Below are positions 36,311 to 45,586 of a DNA stretch of 64,000 nucleotides, piece by piece. The stretch's first letter is position 1. Each line of letters opens with the position of its first letter. Position numbers and translations under genes: made by a program. The stretch lies in NCBI RefSeq assembly GCF_000718515.1, contig NZ_JNZS01000004.1, positions 431,851 to 495,850 of the forward strand, in the 5' to 3' direction. The stretch comes from Micromonospora parva. Lineage in GTDB: Bacteria > Actinomycetota > Actinomycetes > Mycobacteriales > Micromonosporaceae. Under the pieces are notes generated by a model. It ran no database searches. It saw only the letters and a list, made by a program, of their open reading frames with translations, and was not told where the DNA came from.

Positions 36311-36913
36311 TCAGTTCCACCGGCCGCGCCGCACAACCTCGTCCATCGGACGACGCCCCCGACGCAACGACGGTGACCGATGGTCAGCGGCCCGGTAACC
36401 GATTGTGACGGCACCGATGGGCTGGTACTCCGCCGGCACGCCGAACGCGTCCCGGTAGGTGCCGAGCCGCTGCGGCGGAATGCCGAAGAAGCACGCCCCC
36501 AGCCCCTCGTCCACCGCGGTCAGCAGCATCAGCAACGCGGCGAAGCCGGCGTCCACGTGCCAGTACGGCACCGGCCACCGGTCCGGGGACTGATCCGTCC
36601 AGCCCTTGTCCGGCTCCGCGTACCGCCGCAGGTAGGCCGACTCGTTGGCGTGCGGCACCACGATCAGCGGTGCGCGGCGCATGCCGGCGAGCCACCGCTG
36701 ACGCCCACCCCCGTCGGGGGTGGTGGCAGCCCAGAACCGGTCCCGGTCGACCGGCTCCTCCAGCACCAGGAAACCCCAGCCCTGGGCGAAGCCGGCCGAC
36801 GGCGCGCGGACCGCGTGGTCGAGCAGCCGGTCCACCACGTCGGGCGGGACCGGGCGGTCCGGGTCGTAGTTGCGCACCATCCGCCGACGGCGGACGACCT
36901 CGGCGAACTCCAT
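36311..36913 (-). CDS. Nitroreductase-family FMN oxidoreductase
   Basis: 200 aa. N-terminal motif EVVRRRRMVRNYDPDRPVPP (FMN phosphate arginines), then RAPSAGFAQGWGFLVLE and the late GLGACFFGIPPQ loop. Substrate not predictable. It overlaps the epimerase stop by one nt (TGATG), so the two are translationally coupled, though no shared pathway is evident. Confidence 0.87.
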   Translation of the reverse strand: MEFAEVVRRRRMVRNYDPDRPVPPDVVDRLLDHAVRAPSAGFAQGWGFLVLEEPVDRDRFWAATTPDGGGRQRWLAGMRRAPLIVVPHANESAYLRRYAEPDKGWTDQSPDRWPVPYWHVDAGFAALLMLLTAVDEGLGACFFGIPPQRLGTYRDAFGVPAEYQPIGAVTIGYRAADHRSPSLRRGRRPMDEVVRRGRWN

Positions 36914-37842
36914 CAGGCGCCGGGGCGGATGCCCCAGGCACCTCGCCAGGTCGTGCCGGGCTTGAGGGTGAGCAGATCCTTGCCCGACCGGAACGCGTCC
37001 GGTGGGCAGGTCATCGGCTCGACCGCCACCGAGCGGCGCTGCCGCTCACCGGTGAGGGCGTCCCCGGTGAACACCTGCCACCAGCCGAACTCGGCATCCG
37101 CCCAAATGCTCACACCGGTCGCGCCGTCCGGCGCGGAGAGGCTCACCGACGAACCGCCGTCGGCGTCGCGGATCACGTCACCGAAGCAGGAGTCCAGGAC
37201 GGCGGCGCCGATCCGGCGGGGGCTGGTCCAGTCGTACTCGGTGCCGGCCACCGGGGTCACCCCCACCGGCAGCAGCCGGCCGTCCACCAGCACCCGGCTG
37301 CGGGTGGGCAGCCGCAGCACCAGGTCGTCCACCGCGACGCCGGGCAGTTGCAGGTACGGGTGCACGGAGAAACCGAACGGCGCCAACTCCCCGCCGATGT
37401 TGGTCACCTCGTGCTCGGCGCGCAGCCCGTCCGCGTCGACGCTCCACCGGCTGCGCAGCCGCAGCGGCCACGGGTAGCCGAGCTGCGGCGGCAGGTGGTA
37501 GCCGACCGTCACGGCGTCCGCGGACTGCTCCAGCAACTGCCACGGCACCCAGTTGACCAGCCCGTGGATGGCCACGTGCCGCTCCGGCTCGGTCAGTGCG
37601 AGCTGGTGCGTCCGCTCGCCGAACGAGTAGCGGCCATCGCGGATCCGGTTCGGCCAGGGGGCCAGCACCTGCCCGGTGCAACCCGGGCAGACCTCGTCGG
37701 TCCGGTACCCGTCGACCACGTCCACGCCGTCGTGCCGGTACGTCCGGAGCCCACCGCCCACCTCCACGATGACGGCCTCGTGGCCGGCGGCGGAGATGGT
37801 CCACTGGGCGCCGGAGAACGGGCGCTGATCGGGGCTTTCCAT
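36913..37842 (-). CDS. Aldose 1-epimerase family protein
   Basis: 309 aa, galactose mutarotase fold. Motifs: LAPWPNRIRDGRY (substrate Arg/Asn), AIHGLVNW (catalytic His), FGFSVHPYLQLPG (second His) and a late Glu in RRSVAVEPMTCPPDAF. It interconverts alpha and beta anomers of an aldose. It comes first in a two-gene unit with the nitroreductase. It probably starts without a leader. Confidence 0.9.
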   Translation of the reverse strand: MESPDQRPFSGAQWTISAAGHEAVIVEVGGGLRTYRHDGVDVVDGYRTDEVCPGCTGQVLAPWPNRIRDGRYSFGERTHQLALTEPERHVAIHGLVNWVPWQLLEQSADAVTVGYHLPPQLGYPWPLRLRSRWSVDADGLRAEHEVTNIGGELAPFGFSVHPYLQLPGVAVDDLVLRLPTRSRVLVDGRLLPVGVTPVAGTEYDWTSPRRIGAAVLDSCFGDVIRDADGGSSVSLSAPDGATGVSIWADAEFGWWQVFTGDALTGERQRRSVAVEPMTCPPDAFRSGKDLLTLKPGTTWRGAWGIRPGA

Positions 37843-37855
37843 GCCGGCGACCCTA
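37840..37855 (-). promoter_or_regulatory. Leaderless promoter: TAGGGT, 7 nt, ATG
   Basis: On the minus strand TAGGGT (37855-37850), CGCCGGC, then the ATG at 37842. Confidence 0.5.
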
Positions 37856-37860
37856 ACCGG

Positions 37861-39159
37861 TCAGGCCCGGTCGCCGCTTGACGCCGTCGCCGCCCGGTAA
37901 CGCAGCAGCACCGGGAACGCGACAGCGAGCACCACCACGAGCACCGCGGAGGCGAGCCCACCGGCCACCCAGGCCACCCCGCCGCCGAACCCGGCAGCCA
38001 TGGTGCCGGCCCGCAGGTCGCCCAGGCGTGGCCCACCGGCCACCACCACCGTGTTGACGCCCTGGAGTCGGCCGCGCATCCGGTCCGGCGCGTAGACCAG
38101 CAACATGGACTGACGCAGCACCGCGCTGATCAGGTCGGCGGCGCCGGCCACGGCGAGCAGCACGACCATCAGCCAGAGCTGGTGGGCCAACCCCGCCGCG
38201 GCGATCGCCAGGCCCCAGCCGACCACCGCGAGCACCAGGCCGAGCCCCTGCCGGCGGAGCCGGCCGATCCAGCCGGAGGTCAGCCCACCGATCATCGAGC
38301 CGATCGCGATGGCGCTGTAGAGCAGGCCGACCGAGCCACCGCCGCCGAACCGCTCGTGCGCGATCTCCGGAAAGAGAGCCCGCGGCATGGCGAGGATCAT
38401 CGCGATCAGGTCCACCGCGAAGGACAACAGCAGGACCGGGGTGGTGGCCAGGTAGCGGAACCCGTCGATGACGCTGGCCAGGCCGGCCTTTCGGGCCTGG
38501 CCGTCGGCGGTGGGCTCGGGCGGCAGCGACGGCAGCCGCAGCGCCGCCCAGAGCATCGCGGTGAACAGCACCGCGTCCAACCCGTACGCGATCGGCAGCA
38601 CCACAGTGGTGTCCGGCGAGGCGGAGAGGATGAGACCGGCGGCGAGCGGGCCGGCGACCGAGGCGGCGGTGAAGGTCGTGTAGTTCAGCGTGGTGGCGGA
38701 CGCCACCAGGTCGTCCGGCACCAGCCGGGGCAGCATGGCGCTGCGGGCCGGCGAGCTGATCGCGAAGGCCACCGACTGCACCGCCATCAACGCCAGCAGC
38801 AGCACCGGGCTGCCGACGTCCAGCACCGCCTGGAGCAACAGACCGAGGGTGGATGCCCAAAGCAACAATGAGCCACCGAGCAGCACCGCACGCCGGTCGC
38901 GGGCGTCGGCGACCGCGCCGCCCCAGAGCCCGAAGACCAGCAACGGTACGAAGGCGGCAATCCCCAGCAGGCCCACCCAGAACGAGTCCCGGGTCAGGGC
39001 GTACATCTCCACCGGCACCGCGACGGCGGTGAACTGGAAGCCGAACATCGCCACGGTGTTGCCGAGCCAGAGCCGCCGGTACGCCGGGACCCGCAGCGGA
39101 CGCACGTCGATCGCCCAGCGGCGCGCGGCGCGCGGCCGGGTCTCCTGCACTCCCGTCAC
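37861..39159 (-). CDS. MFS efflux transporter (EntS/MFS_3-like)
   Basis: 432 aa with about twelve membrane helices. Start region RPLRVPAYRRLWLGNTVAMF, then the family motif LWGGAVADARDRRAVLLGGS (motif A, D-R-x-x-R). This subfamily exports siderophores or drugs; substrate unknown. The GTG start overlaps the pdxH stop by 4 nt (GTGA), indicating coupling; a second GTG lies three codons on. A longer reading would overlap most of pdxH in another frame. Confidence 0.87.
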   Translation of the reverse strand: MTGVQETRPRAARRWAIDVRPLRVPAYRRLWLGNTVAMFGFQFTAVAVPVEMYALTRDSFWVGLLGIAAFVPLLVFGLWGGAVADARDRRAVLLGGSLLLWASTLGLLLQAVLDVGSPVLLLALMAVQSVAFAISSPARSAMLPRLVPDDLVASATTLNYTTFTAASVAGPLAAGLILSASPDTTVVLPIAYGLDAVLFTAMLWAALRLPSLPPEPTADGQARKAGLASVIDGFRYLATTPVLLLSFAVDLIAMILAMPRALFPEIAHERFGGGGSVGLLYSAIAIGSMIGGLTSGWIGRLRRQGLGLVLAVVGWGLAIAAAGLAHQLWLMVVLLAVAGAADLISAVLRQSMLLVYAPDRMRGRLQGVNTVVVAGGPRLGDLRAGTMAAGFGGGVAWVAGGLASAVLVVVLAVAFPVLLRYRAATASSGDRA

Positions 39160-39815
39160 GGCGCCAACCGCTCGACGATCCAGGCACCCTCGTCCCGGCG
39201 ACGGAAACGGAGCCGGTCGTGCAGCCGGCTGGCCCGACCCTGCCAGAACTCCACCGACTCGGGTTGCACCCGCAGCCCGCCCCAGTGCGACGGGGTCGGG
39301 ATGTCGGCCTGGCCGGCGAAGCGTTCGGCCACCTCCTGGTACCGCTGCTCCAGCGCCGCCCGGCCCGACACGACCTGCGACTGAGGGCTGGCCCAGGCGC
39401 CCAGTTGGGAGCCGCGCGGCCGGCTGGCGAAGTACGCCTCGCTCGTCGCGCGGTCGACGGGCGTCACCCGCCCGGCGACCACCACCTGACGCTGCATGGG
39501 AAACCACGGAAAGACCAGGCTGGCGTACGGGTTCGCGGTCGCCTCGACGCCCTTGCGCGACAGGTGGTTGGTGAAGAAGACGAAGCCCTCCGGGTCGTAC
39601 CCCTTCAACAACACCGTCCGCCCGCTCGGCCGGCCGGCCGGGTCGGCGGTGCCCACCACCATGGCGTTCGGTTCGGGCAGCCCGAAGGCCACCGCGTCGG
39701 CGAACCAGCTGTCGAACTGGGTGTGCCAGTCGGCGGCCAGGTCAGCCTCGGTCAGGCCCAGGTCCGCGGCGTACTCGTTACGCATCGCGGCCGGGGCGGG
39801 TGTGTCACCCGTCAC
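39156..39815 (-). CDS. pdxH: Pyridoxamine 5'-phosphate oxidase
   Basis: 219 aa. FMN- and substrate-binding motifs in order: MRNEYAADLGLTEADLA, GRPSGRTVLLKGYDPEGF, FFTNHLSRKG, LVFPWFPMQRQVVVAGRV, the ASPQSQVVSGR loop and VEFWQGRASRLHDRLRFRR. It oxidises pyridoxamine/pyridoxine phosphate to pyridoxal phosphate. GTG at 39815 is behind AAGGAG. Coupled to an MFS gene; divergent from the citrate synthase gene. Nearby SerC needs PLP, but no regulatory link is visible. Confidence 0.95.
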   Translation of the reverse strand: MTGDTPAPAAMRNEYAADLGLTEADLAADWHTQFDSWFADAVAFGLPEPNAMVVGTADPAGRPSGRTVLLKGYDPEGFVFFTNHLSRKGVEATANPYASLVFPWFPMQRQVVVAGRVTPVDRATSEAYFASRPRGSQLGAWASPQSQVVSGRAALEQRYQEVAERFAGQADIPTPSHWGGLRVQPESVEFWQGRASRLHDRLRFRRRDEGAWIVERLAP

Positions 39816-40064
39816 GTCCCCACTCCTTCTCGGGGGCCCCGCCAGCACCCTCCCGCGCTGACCAGCCCGCCCTGCCCAGTCTCACTGAGCCAGGCGGAGA
39901 ATGCGCGTCCGGGGATGTCGCGTGCAGCACAGTCGCAGCGGGTCGCGTATCCCTTACTCAGCAGGCAAGATGTTCCGAACACATCCCTGAGGGTCGCCTA
40001 AGGCGCCCGGCCGATCGGGCCGGATGAGCTGTTCGGGCGCACCGACCAGATCCAGGAGAGCGAC

Positions 40065-41171
40065 ATGGCCGATTTCAAACCCGGGCTGGAGGGCGTCGTC
40101 GCCTTCGAGACCGAGATCGCCGAACCTGACCGTGAGGGCGGCGCGCTGCGCTATCGCGGGGTCGACATCGAGGATCTGATCGGCCAGGTGTCGTTCGGCA
40201 ACGTCTGGGCACTGCTGGTCGACGGCCGGTTCGGGCCGGGCCTGCCGCCGGCGGAACCGTTCCCGGTGCCGGTGCACTCCGGTGACATCCGCGTCGACGT
40301 GCAGTCCGCGGTCGCCATGCTGGCCCCGTACTGGGGTCTCAACCAACTGCTGGACATCTCCGACGAGCAGGCCCGTGAGGATCTCGCCCGGGTCTCGGTG
40401 ACAGCGCTCTCCTTCGTCGCCCAGTCCGCTCGCGGCCTCGGCCTGCCGGCCGTGCCGCAGAAGGAGATCGACAAGGCGCAGACCATCGTCGAGCGGTTCA
40501 TGAAGCGCTGGCGCGGCGAGCCCGACCCCCGGCACGTCAAGGCCGTCGACGCGTACTTCATCTCGGCCGCCGAGCACGGCCTGAACGCGTCCACCTTCAC
40601 CGCTCGCATCGTCGCCTCCACCGGGGCGGACGCGGCGGCCTGCATCTCGTCGGGCATCGGCGCCCTCTCCGGCCCGCTGCACGGCGGTGCCCCGTCCCGG
40701 GTGCTCAGCATGCTGGAGGCGGTGGAGCGCAGCGGCGACGCGGAGGGTTACGTCAAGGGTGTCCTGGACCGCGGCGAGCGGTTGATGGGCTTCGGCCACC
40801 GCGTCTACCGCGCGGAGGACCCGCGCGCCCGGGTGCTCCGGCGTACCGCCAAGGAGCTGGGCGCGCCGCGCTTCGAGATCGCCGAGGCGCTGGAGAAGGC
40901 CGCCCTGGCCGAGCTTCAGGCCCGCCGCCCGGACCGGGTGCTGGCCACCAACGTCGAGTTCTGGTCGGCGGTGGTGCTGGACTTCGCCGAGGTGCCGGCG
41001 CACATGTTCACCTCGATGTTCACCTGCGCCCGGATGGGCGGCTGGAGCGCGCACATCCTGGAGCAGAAGCGGCTGCAGCGGCTGGTCCGCCCGTCCGCCC
41101 GCTACGTCGGCCCGGAGACCCGCAAGCCGTCCGACGTCGAGGGCTGGGCGGCCATTCCGCACGGCGTCTGA
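40065..41171 (+). CDS. citA: Citrate synthase (second, short actinobacterial type)
   Basis: 368 aa. Catalytic motifs: AEHGLNASTFTARIVAST (His), SGPLHGGAPSRVLSML (His) and LMGFGHRVYRAEDPRARVL (Arg, Asp). It condenses oxaloacetate with acetyl-CoA. It lacks the N-terminal NADH-binding extension of the ~430-aa GltA type. It resembles citrate synthase 2 (CitA) of streptomycetes, where it also neighbours pdxH. ATG after GGAGAGCGAC. Terminator follows. Confidence 0.93.
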   Translation: MADFKPGLEGVVAFETEIAEPDREGGALRYRGVDIEDLIGQVSFGNVWALLVDGRFGPGLPPAEPFPVPVHSGDIRVDVQSAVAMLAPYWGLNQLLDISDEQAREDLARVSVTALSFVAQSARGLGLPAVPQKEIDKAQTIVERFMKRWRGEPDPRHVKAVDAYFISAAEHGLNASTFTARIVASTGADAAACISSGIGALSGPLHGGAPSRVLSMLEAVERSGDAEGYVKGVLDRGERLMGFGHRVYRAEDPRARVLRRTAKELGAPRFEIAEALEKAALAELQARRPDRVLATNVEFWSAVVLDFAEVPAHMFTSMFTCARMGGWSAHILEQKRLQRLVRPSARYVGPETRKPSDVEGWAAIPHGV

Positions 41172-42494
<1,323 letters not shown>

Positions 42495-42500
42495 GGTTCG

Positions 42501-42544
42501 TCACGTTCGGTGTCCGTGGAGGCCTCCACGGACACCGAACGTGA
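42501..42544. repeat. 44-bp perfect palindrome after serC
   Basis: TCACGTTCGGTGTCCGTGGA-GG and its exact complement meet without a loop, giving 22-bp arms. It begins 6 nt after the serC stop and lies 136 nt before sepH. As RNA it would form a long hairpin and probably act as terminator; as DNA it could extrude a cruciform. Confidence 0.75.
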
Positions 42545-42679
42545 TCATCGCCGCAGCTCAGTCACGACATGCGGGGTGTCGCTTCCCCCACCCCGAGGCA
42601 GATGCGCGTACGGTGGTCCGAGACGCCTGGGTGGCCGACTCGTGGCGTGCGGCCAGCGAAGCGGGACGGAGGCAACGCT

Positions 42680-43759
42680 ATGCGCCCAGTACGCTTCGTC
42701 GCCCTCTCCGAGGACGGCCATGCCCTGGTTCTCGCCGACGAGGTGGGGCGGCTGCTCGCCCTGCCCATCGACGAACGGATCTCCGGTGCGTTGCACGCCG
42801 AGCCCGGTTCGCCGCCGCTCGCGGTGGCACCGACCGCCGCCGACCCGGTTCCGTCTCTGTCTCCTCGGGACATTCAGGCCCGCATCCGCTCCGGTGAGTC
42901 CGCGGAGGATGTCGCCCGGATCGCCGGCGTGCCGGTCGACCGGGTGCTGCGCTATGCCGGCCCGGTGCTGCAGGAGCGGGCGATGCTCGCCCAGCACGCC
43001 CGCCGCACCCGTCTCAAGGGCGCGGAGAAGCCCACCCCGCTCGCCGAGGTGGTCAACGGCCGGCTGAGCCAGCACGGCATCGACACCGAGAAGATCTCCT
43101 GGGACGCGTACCGGCGTGACGACGGCACCTGGCGGATCATCGCCACCTGGCCGTCGGGCAAGGCCACCGCGCAGGCCATCTGGGATCTCGACAAGACCCG
43201 GCAGCAGGTCACCCCGCACGACGACATGGCGCAGTACCTGTGCGCGGAGCGGCCCACGCCGATCCTCGGCCAGGAGCCGGCACCGGAGCGGGGCGGGCAC
43301 GGCCTGCCTGGTCCGTCGCGCGGTGAGCCGAGTCGTGGTGGGCACGGGTTGCCGGCGGCGTCCGAGCACCCGCGCCCGGGCCGCGATCCGATCCGGGCCG
43401 GCCGGGACGCCCTGCTCGCGTCGCTGGACCGTCCGCTCGGCGCCTCGTCGGGTCGTGGGCTGGAGCCGCGTACCCCGGCTGCGCTCGCCGGTTCGGACGC
43501 GCCCCGGCAGCGGCCGGTCGGTGGGGGTGCCGCCGCCCTGCTCGGCGGTGGCCAGGGGTCGGCCTTCGACGACGATTCGGACGCGCCCAAGGAGGTGCCG
43601 GCCGTGCCGTCGCTGGCGGTGCTCCGGCCCCGCCGGACGGGCGCTGCGGCGGCCGCCGGCGGCGAGTCGACCGACGCCAGCGGCAAGCCGCGCAAGCGGC
43701 TCCCGAGCTGGGACGACGTGCTCTTCGGCAGCGGCCCGGCCGCCCGCGAATCCTCCTGA
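42680..43759 (+). CDS. sepH: Septation protein SepH
   Basis: 359 aa. The N-terminal ~170 residues are the SepH (DUF3071) domain with the HTH-like SAEDVARIAGVPVDRVLRYA and the following EVVNGRLSQHGIDTEKISWD. A long disordered Gly/Pro/Arg-rich region follows, ending in a conserved short motif RKRLPSWDDVLFGS. SepH binds FtsZ and promotes division-septum assembly in actinobacteria. ATG follows GGAGG at 7 nt. A 17-bp hairpin terminates it. Confidence 0.95.
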   Translation: MRPVRFVALSEDGHALVLADEVGRLLALPIDERISGALHAEPGSPPLAVAPTAADPVPSLSPRDIQARIRSGESAEDVARIAGVPVDRVLRYAGPVLQERAMLAQHARRTRLKGAEKPTPLAEVVNGRLSQHGIDTEKISWDAYRRDDGTWRIIATWPSGKATAQAIWDLDKTRQQVTPHDDMAQYLCAERPTPILGQEPAPERGGHGLPGPSRGEPSRGGHGLPAASEHPRPGRDPIRAGRDALLASLDRPLGASSGRGLEPRTPAALAGSDAPRQRPVGGGAAALLGGGQGSAFDDDSDAPKEVPAVPSLAVLRPRRTGAAAAAGGESTDASGKPRKRLPSWDDVLFGSGPAARESS

Positions 43760-43763
43760 CGCC

Positions 43764-43802
43764 GCGCGGTGACGGGTGACCTCGCGTCACCCGTCACCGC
43801 GC
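43764..43802. terminator. Bidirectional hairpin after sepH
   Basis: A perfect 17-bp stem (GCGCGGTGACGGGTGAC and complement) with the 5-nt loop CTCGC, between the convergent sepH and hydrolase stops. Confidence 0.8.
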
Positions 43803-43813
43803 GCGTTCGGTCC

Positions 43814-44635
43814 TCACCGACTGTCTGCGGCGCCTTCGCGGTGCGGCGCGGCGACCAGGCGTACGGCATCGGCCACGGCCCGGAAGTCCTTCTTGAGAAT
43901 CGCGCCGTGGTTGCTGGCGACCTTCGCGCCGATAGTGATGTTCGGGTTGCGGGCGATCACCGCGTCGAGGCTGGCCCGGATCTGTTCCTGCTCGTCACCG
44001 CGACTGCCGAGGGACCTTCCCGAGGCGACCACGTACCGCACCGGGACGGTGATGGCGTCCAGCACCGGGCCCAGCGCCCGCTCGCGGGAGAGTTCGCCCA
44101 GCTCGATGTTGCTGTTCGCCATCTGGTCGGCGTTCATCCGTGGGGTCAGGCCGGTCGGGCGCAGCAGGGGCATGAACAGGTTCATCCGGCGGAACAGCGT
44201 GCGGATCCGTTGCGCCGTGGCCTCGTCGAGCCAGTCGTGCGGGAACGCGCCGTCGACGAGGACCGCGCCCAGGGCGCGCTCCGGATTCCGGTGGGCCCAG
44301 TGCGCCCCGACGACCGCTCCGTAGGACCAGCCCACCAGTAGCACCCGGTCGACGTTCCGGGCCGAGAGCACGGCGTCGACGTCCCGGACGACTGCCTCGA
44401 AGGAGTAGTCCGCCGAACGCTTCGACTTCTTGCCGCGGGCCCGCTCGTCGTAGGTGATGTGGCGGAATCCGGTGCCGAGGTCGGCGATGACCCGCCGCCA
44501 GTAACCCTGGGTGGCGAACTGGCCGTTGAGGTAGACCACGGGGATGCCGGTGCCGCCGGTGTCGGTGACAGCAAGGGCCGTGTCGTCGACCGGCACCATG
44601 CCGGTCCACGTCGAACTGGTGTTAGGGATCGTCAT
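43814..44635 (-). CDS. Alpha/beta hydrolase
   Basis: 273 aa. Oxyanion-region PVVYLNGQFATQGYWRRV, nucleophile elbow VGWSYGAVVGAHWAH (Ser ~108), acid probably in VDGAF or later VVASGRSLGS region, and the catalytic His in VASNHGAILKKDF. Substrate unknown; the Y-D-E-R-A-R-G-K-K-S pattern is typical of peroxidase/esterase-like members. ATG follows AGGAG. It is 49 nt downstream of the DUF4097 gene and is probably the second gene of that regulated operon. Confidence 0.88.
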   Translation of the reverse strand: MTIPNTSSTWTGMVPVDDTALAVTDTGGTGIPVVYLNGQFATQGYWRRVIADLGTGFRHITYDERARGKKSKRSADYSFEAVVRDVDAVLSARNVDRVLLVGWSYGAVVGAHWAHRNPERALGAVLVDGAFPHDWLDEATAQRIRTLFRRMNLFMPLLRPTGLTPRMNADQMANSNIELGELSRERALGPVLDAITVPVRYVVASGRSLGSRGDEQEQIRASLDAVIARNPNITIGAKVASNHGAILKKDFRAVADAVRLVAAPHREGAADSR

Positions 44636-44684
44636 GTCTGCACTCCTGGTCGCGTGGAAGGTCGGGTGGAAGGTCGGGTGCGAC

Positions 44685-45350
44685 TCAGAGGCTGCGGGCG
44701 GTGATGTCGCCGTAAGAGGTGGTGGCGCGGATGTCGAGCGCGGTGGTGCCGTCGTTCTTGAGGCCGTTGCTGATGCGGCCGAAGCCGGTGCCGGCATCCA
44801 GGGCGGCCGAGACGCCGGTGGCGGCGACGACCGAGATGTCGCCGGACTGGGTACGGAGCACGACCGTGCCGTGCACGGCCTCGGCGATCCGGATGTCACC
44901 CCTCGCGGTGCTGATCTCGGCGGGGCCGTTGAGCCGGCCGACCTCGACGTCGCCGTCGATCGCGGTGAGGCGGACGCTCGCGGCTTCATCGATCTTGATC
45001 TGGCGGTACGCCCCTTCGAAGGCGACGTCCCCTAGACGCCCGACGCTACGGAGTTCGGCGCTGGCGGACGTGCCGTCGATGCGGGAGCCGGCGGGCATCT
45101 GAACGGTGACCTCCAGGGATCCGGACGGACCGAAGAGCGGGTTGCCCGGGTCCGCCGTCGTGATCCGCAGGACGCCGTCGGCATAGGCGACGGCGGTCTG
45201 CTCGGCGGCTCTGGCGTCGCGGCTCTTGGCGGGGTCAGCCGGACGGACCTCGACGGTGGTGTCGGCCCGGTGCGCGGCGATGAGCTGGATGCGTCCGGCG
45301 GGGATGTTCAGGATGGCGGAGATCGGGGCGGGGGTGTCGAACTTCTGCAT
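44685..45350 (-). CDS. DUF4097 adhesin-like beta-helix protein
   Basis: 221 aa of short repeating beta strands (GRLGDVAFEGAYRQIKIDEA, VEVGRLNGPAEISTARGDIR, TVVLRTQSGDISVVAATG), the DUF4097 beta-helix pattern. No signal peptide or membrane helix, so it is likely cytoplasmic. The ATG at 45350 follows GGGAGA. A good promoter is visible upstream, and a divergent regulator gene lies across the intergenic region. Function unknown, usually co-located with regulators. Confidence 0.85.
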   Translation of the reverse strand: MQKFDTPAPISAILNIPAGRIQLIAAHRADTTVEVRPADPAKSRDARAAEQTAVAYADGVLRITTADPGNPLFGPSGSLEVTVQMPAGSRIDGTSASAELRSVGRLGDVAFEGAYRQIKIDEAASVRLTAIDGDVEVGRLNGPAEISTARGDIRIAEAVHGTVVLRTQSGDISVVAATGVSAALDAGTGFGRISNGLKNDGTTALDIRATTSYGDITARSL

Positions 45351-45390
45351 GGCGCTCTCCCGTGCGTGGCCGTTGTTTCTGATATTTGAA

Positions 45391-45419
45391 ACGCTACGTT
45401 GCTTTCCAAAATCCGGCAA
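45391..45419 (-). promoter_or_regulatory. Promoter of the DUF4097-hydrolase operon
   Basis: On the minus strand TTGCCG (45419-45414), 17 nt, TAGCGT (45396-45391). Expected start near 45384, giving a ~34-nt leader with a ribosome site. Confidence 0.65.
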
Positions 45420-45468
45420 CGACTTCGTTGCGTAGTGCAGGCATTTTCGCAGCTAGACCGCGCACAAT

Positions 45469-45478
45469 CATTGCAATG
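45469..45478. promoter_or_regulatory. Palindromic operator candidate 1 (CATTGCAATG)
   Basis: A perfect 10-bp palindrome in the divergent intergenic region, ~50 bp upstream of the minus-strand -35 box. The identical site recurs 44 bp away, about four helical turns. Confidence 0.65.
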
Positions 45479-45512
45479 GACGACGAGATAACGCAACGCC
45501 TGAACGCCGCGC

Positions 45513-45544
45513 CATTGCAATGAGAAGGGAGTGAACGCTACCGT
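45513..45544 (+). promoter_or_regulatory. Regulator promoter with overlapping operator 2 (CATTGCAATG)
   Basis: TTGCAA (45515-45520), 18 nt, TACCGT (45539-45544) form a plausible promoter for the regulator gene. The second CATTGCAATG palindrome (45513-45522) covers the -35 box, which predicts autorepression. Confidence 0.65.
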
Positions 45545-45586
45545 GGGGGCAGCGAACGCCGTTGCCGGATCACCAAGGAGACAGCG

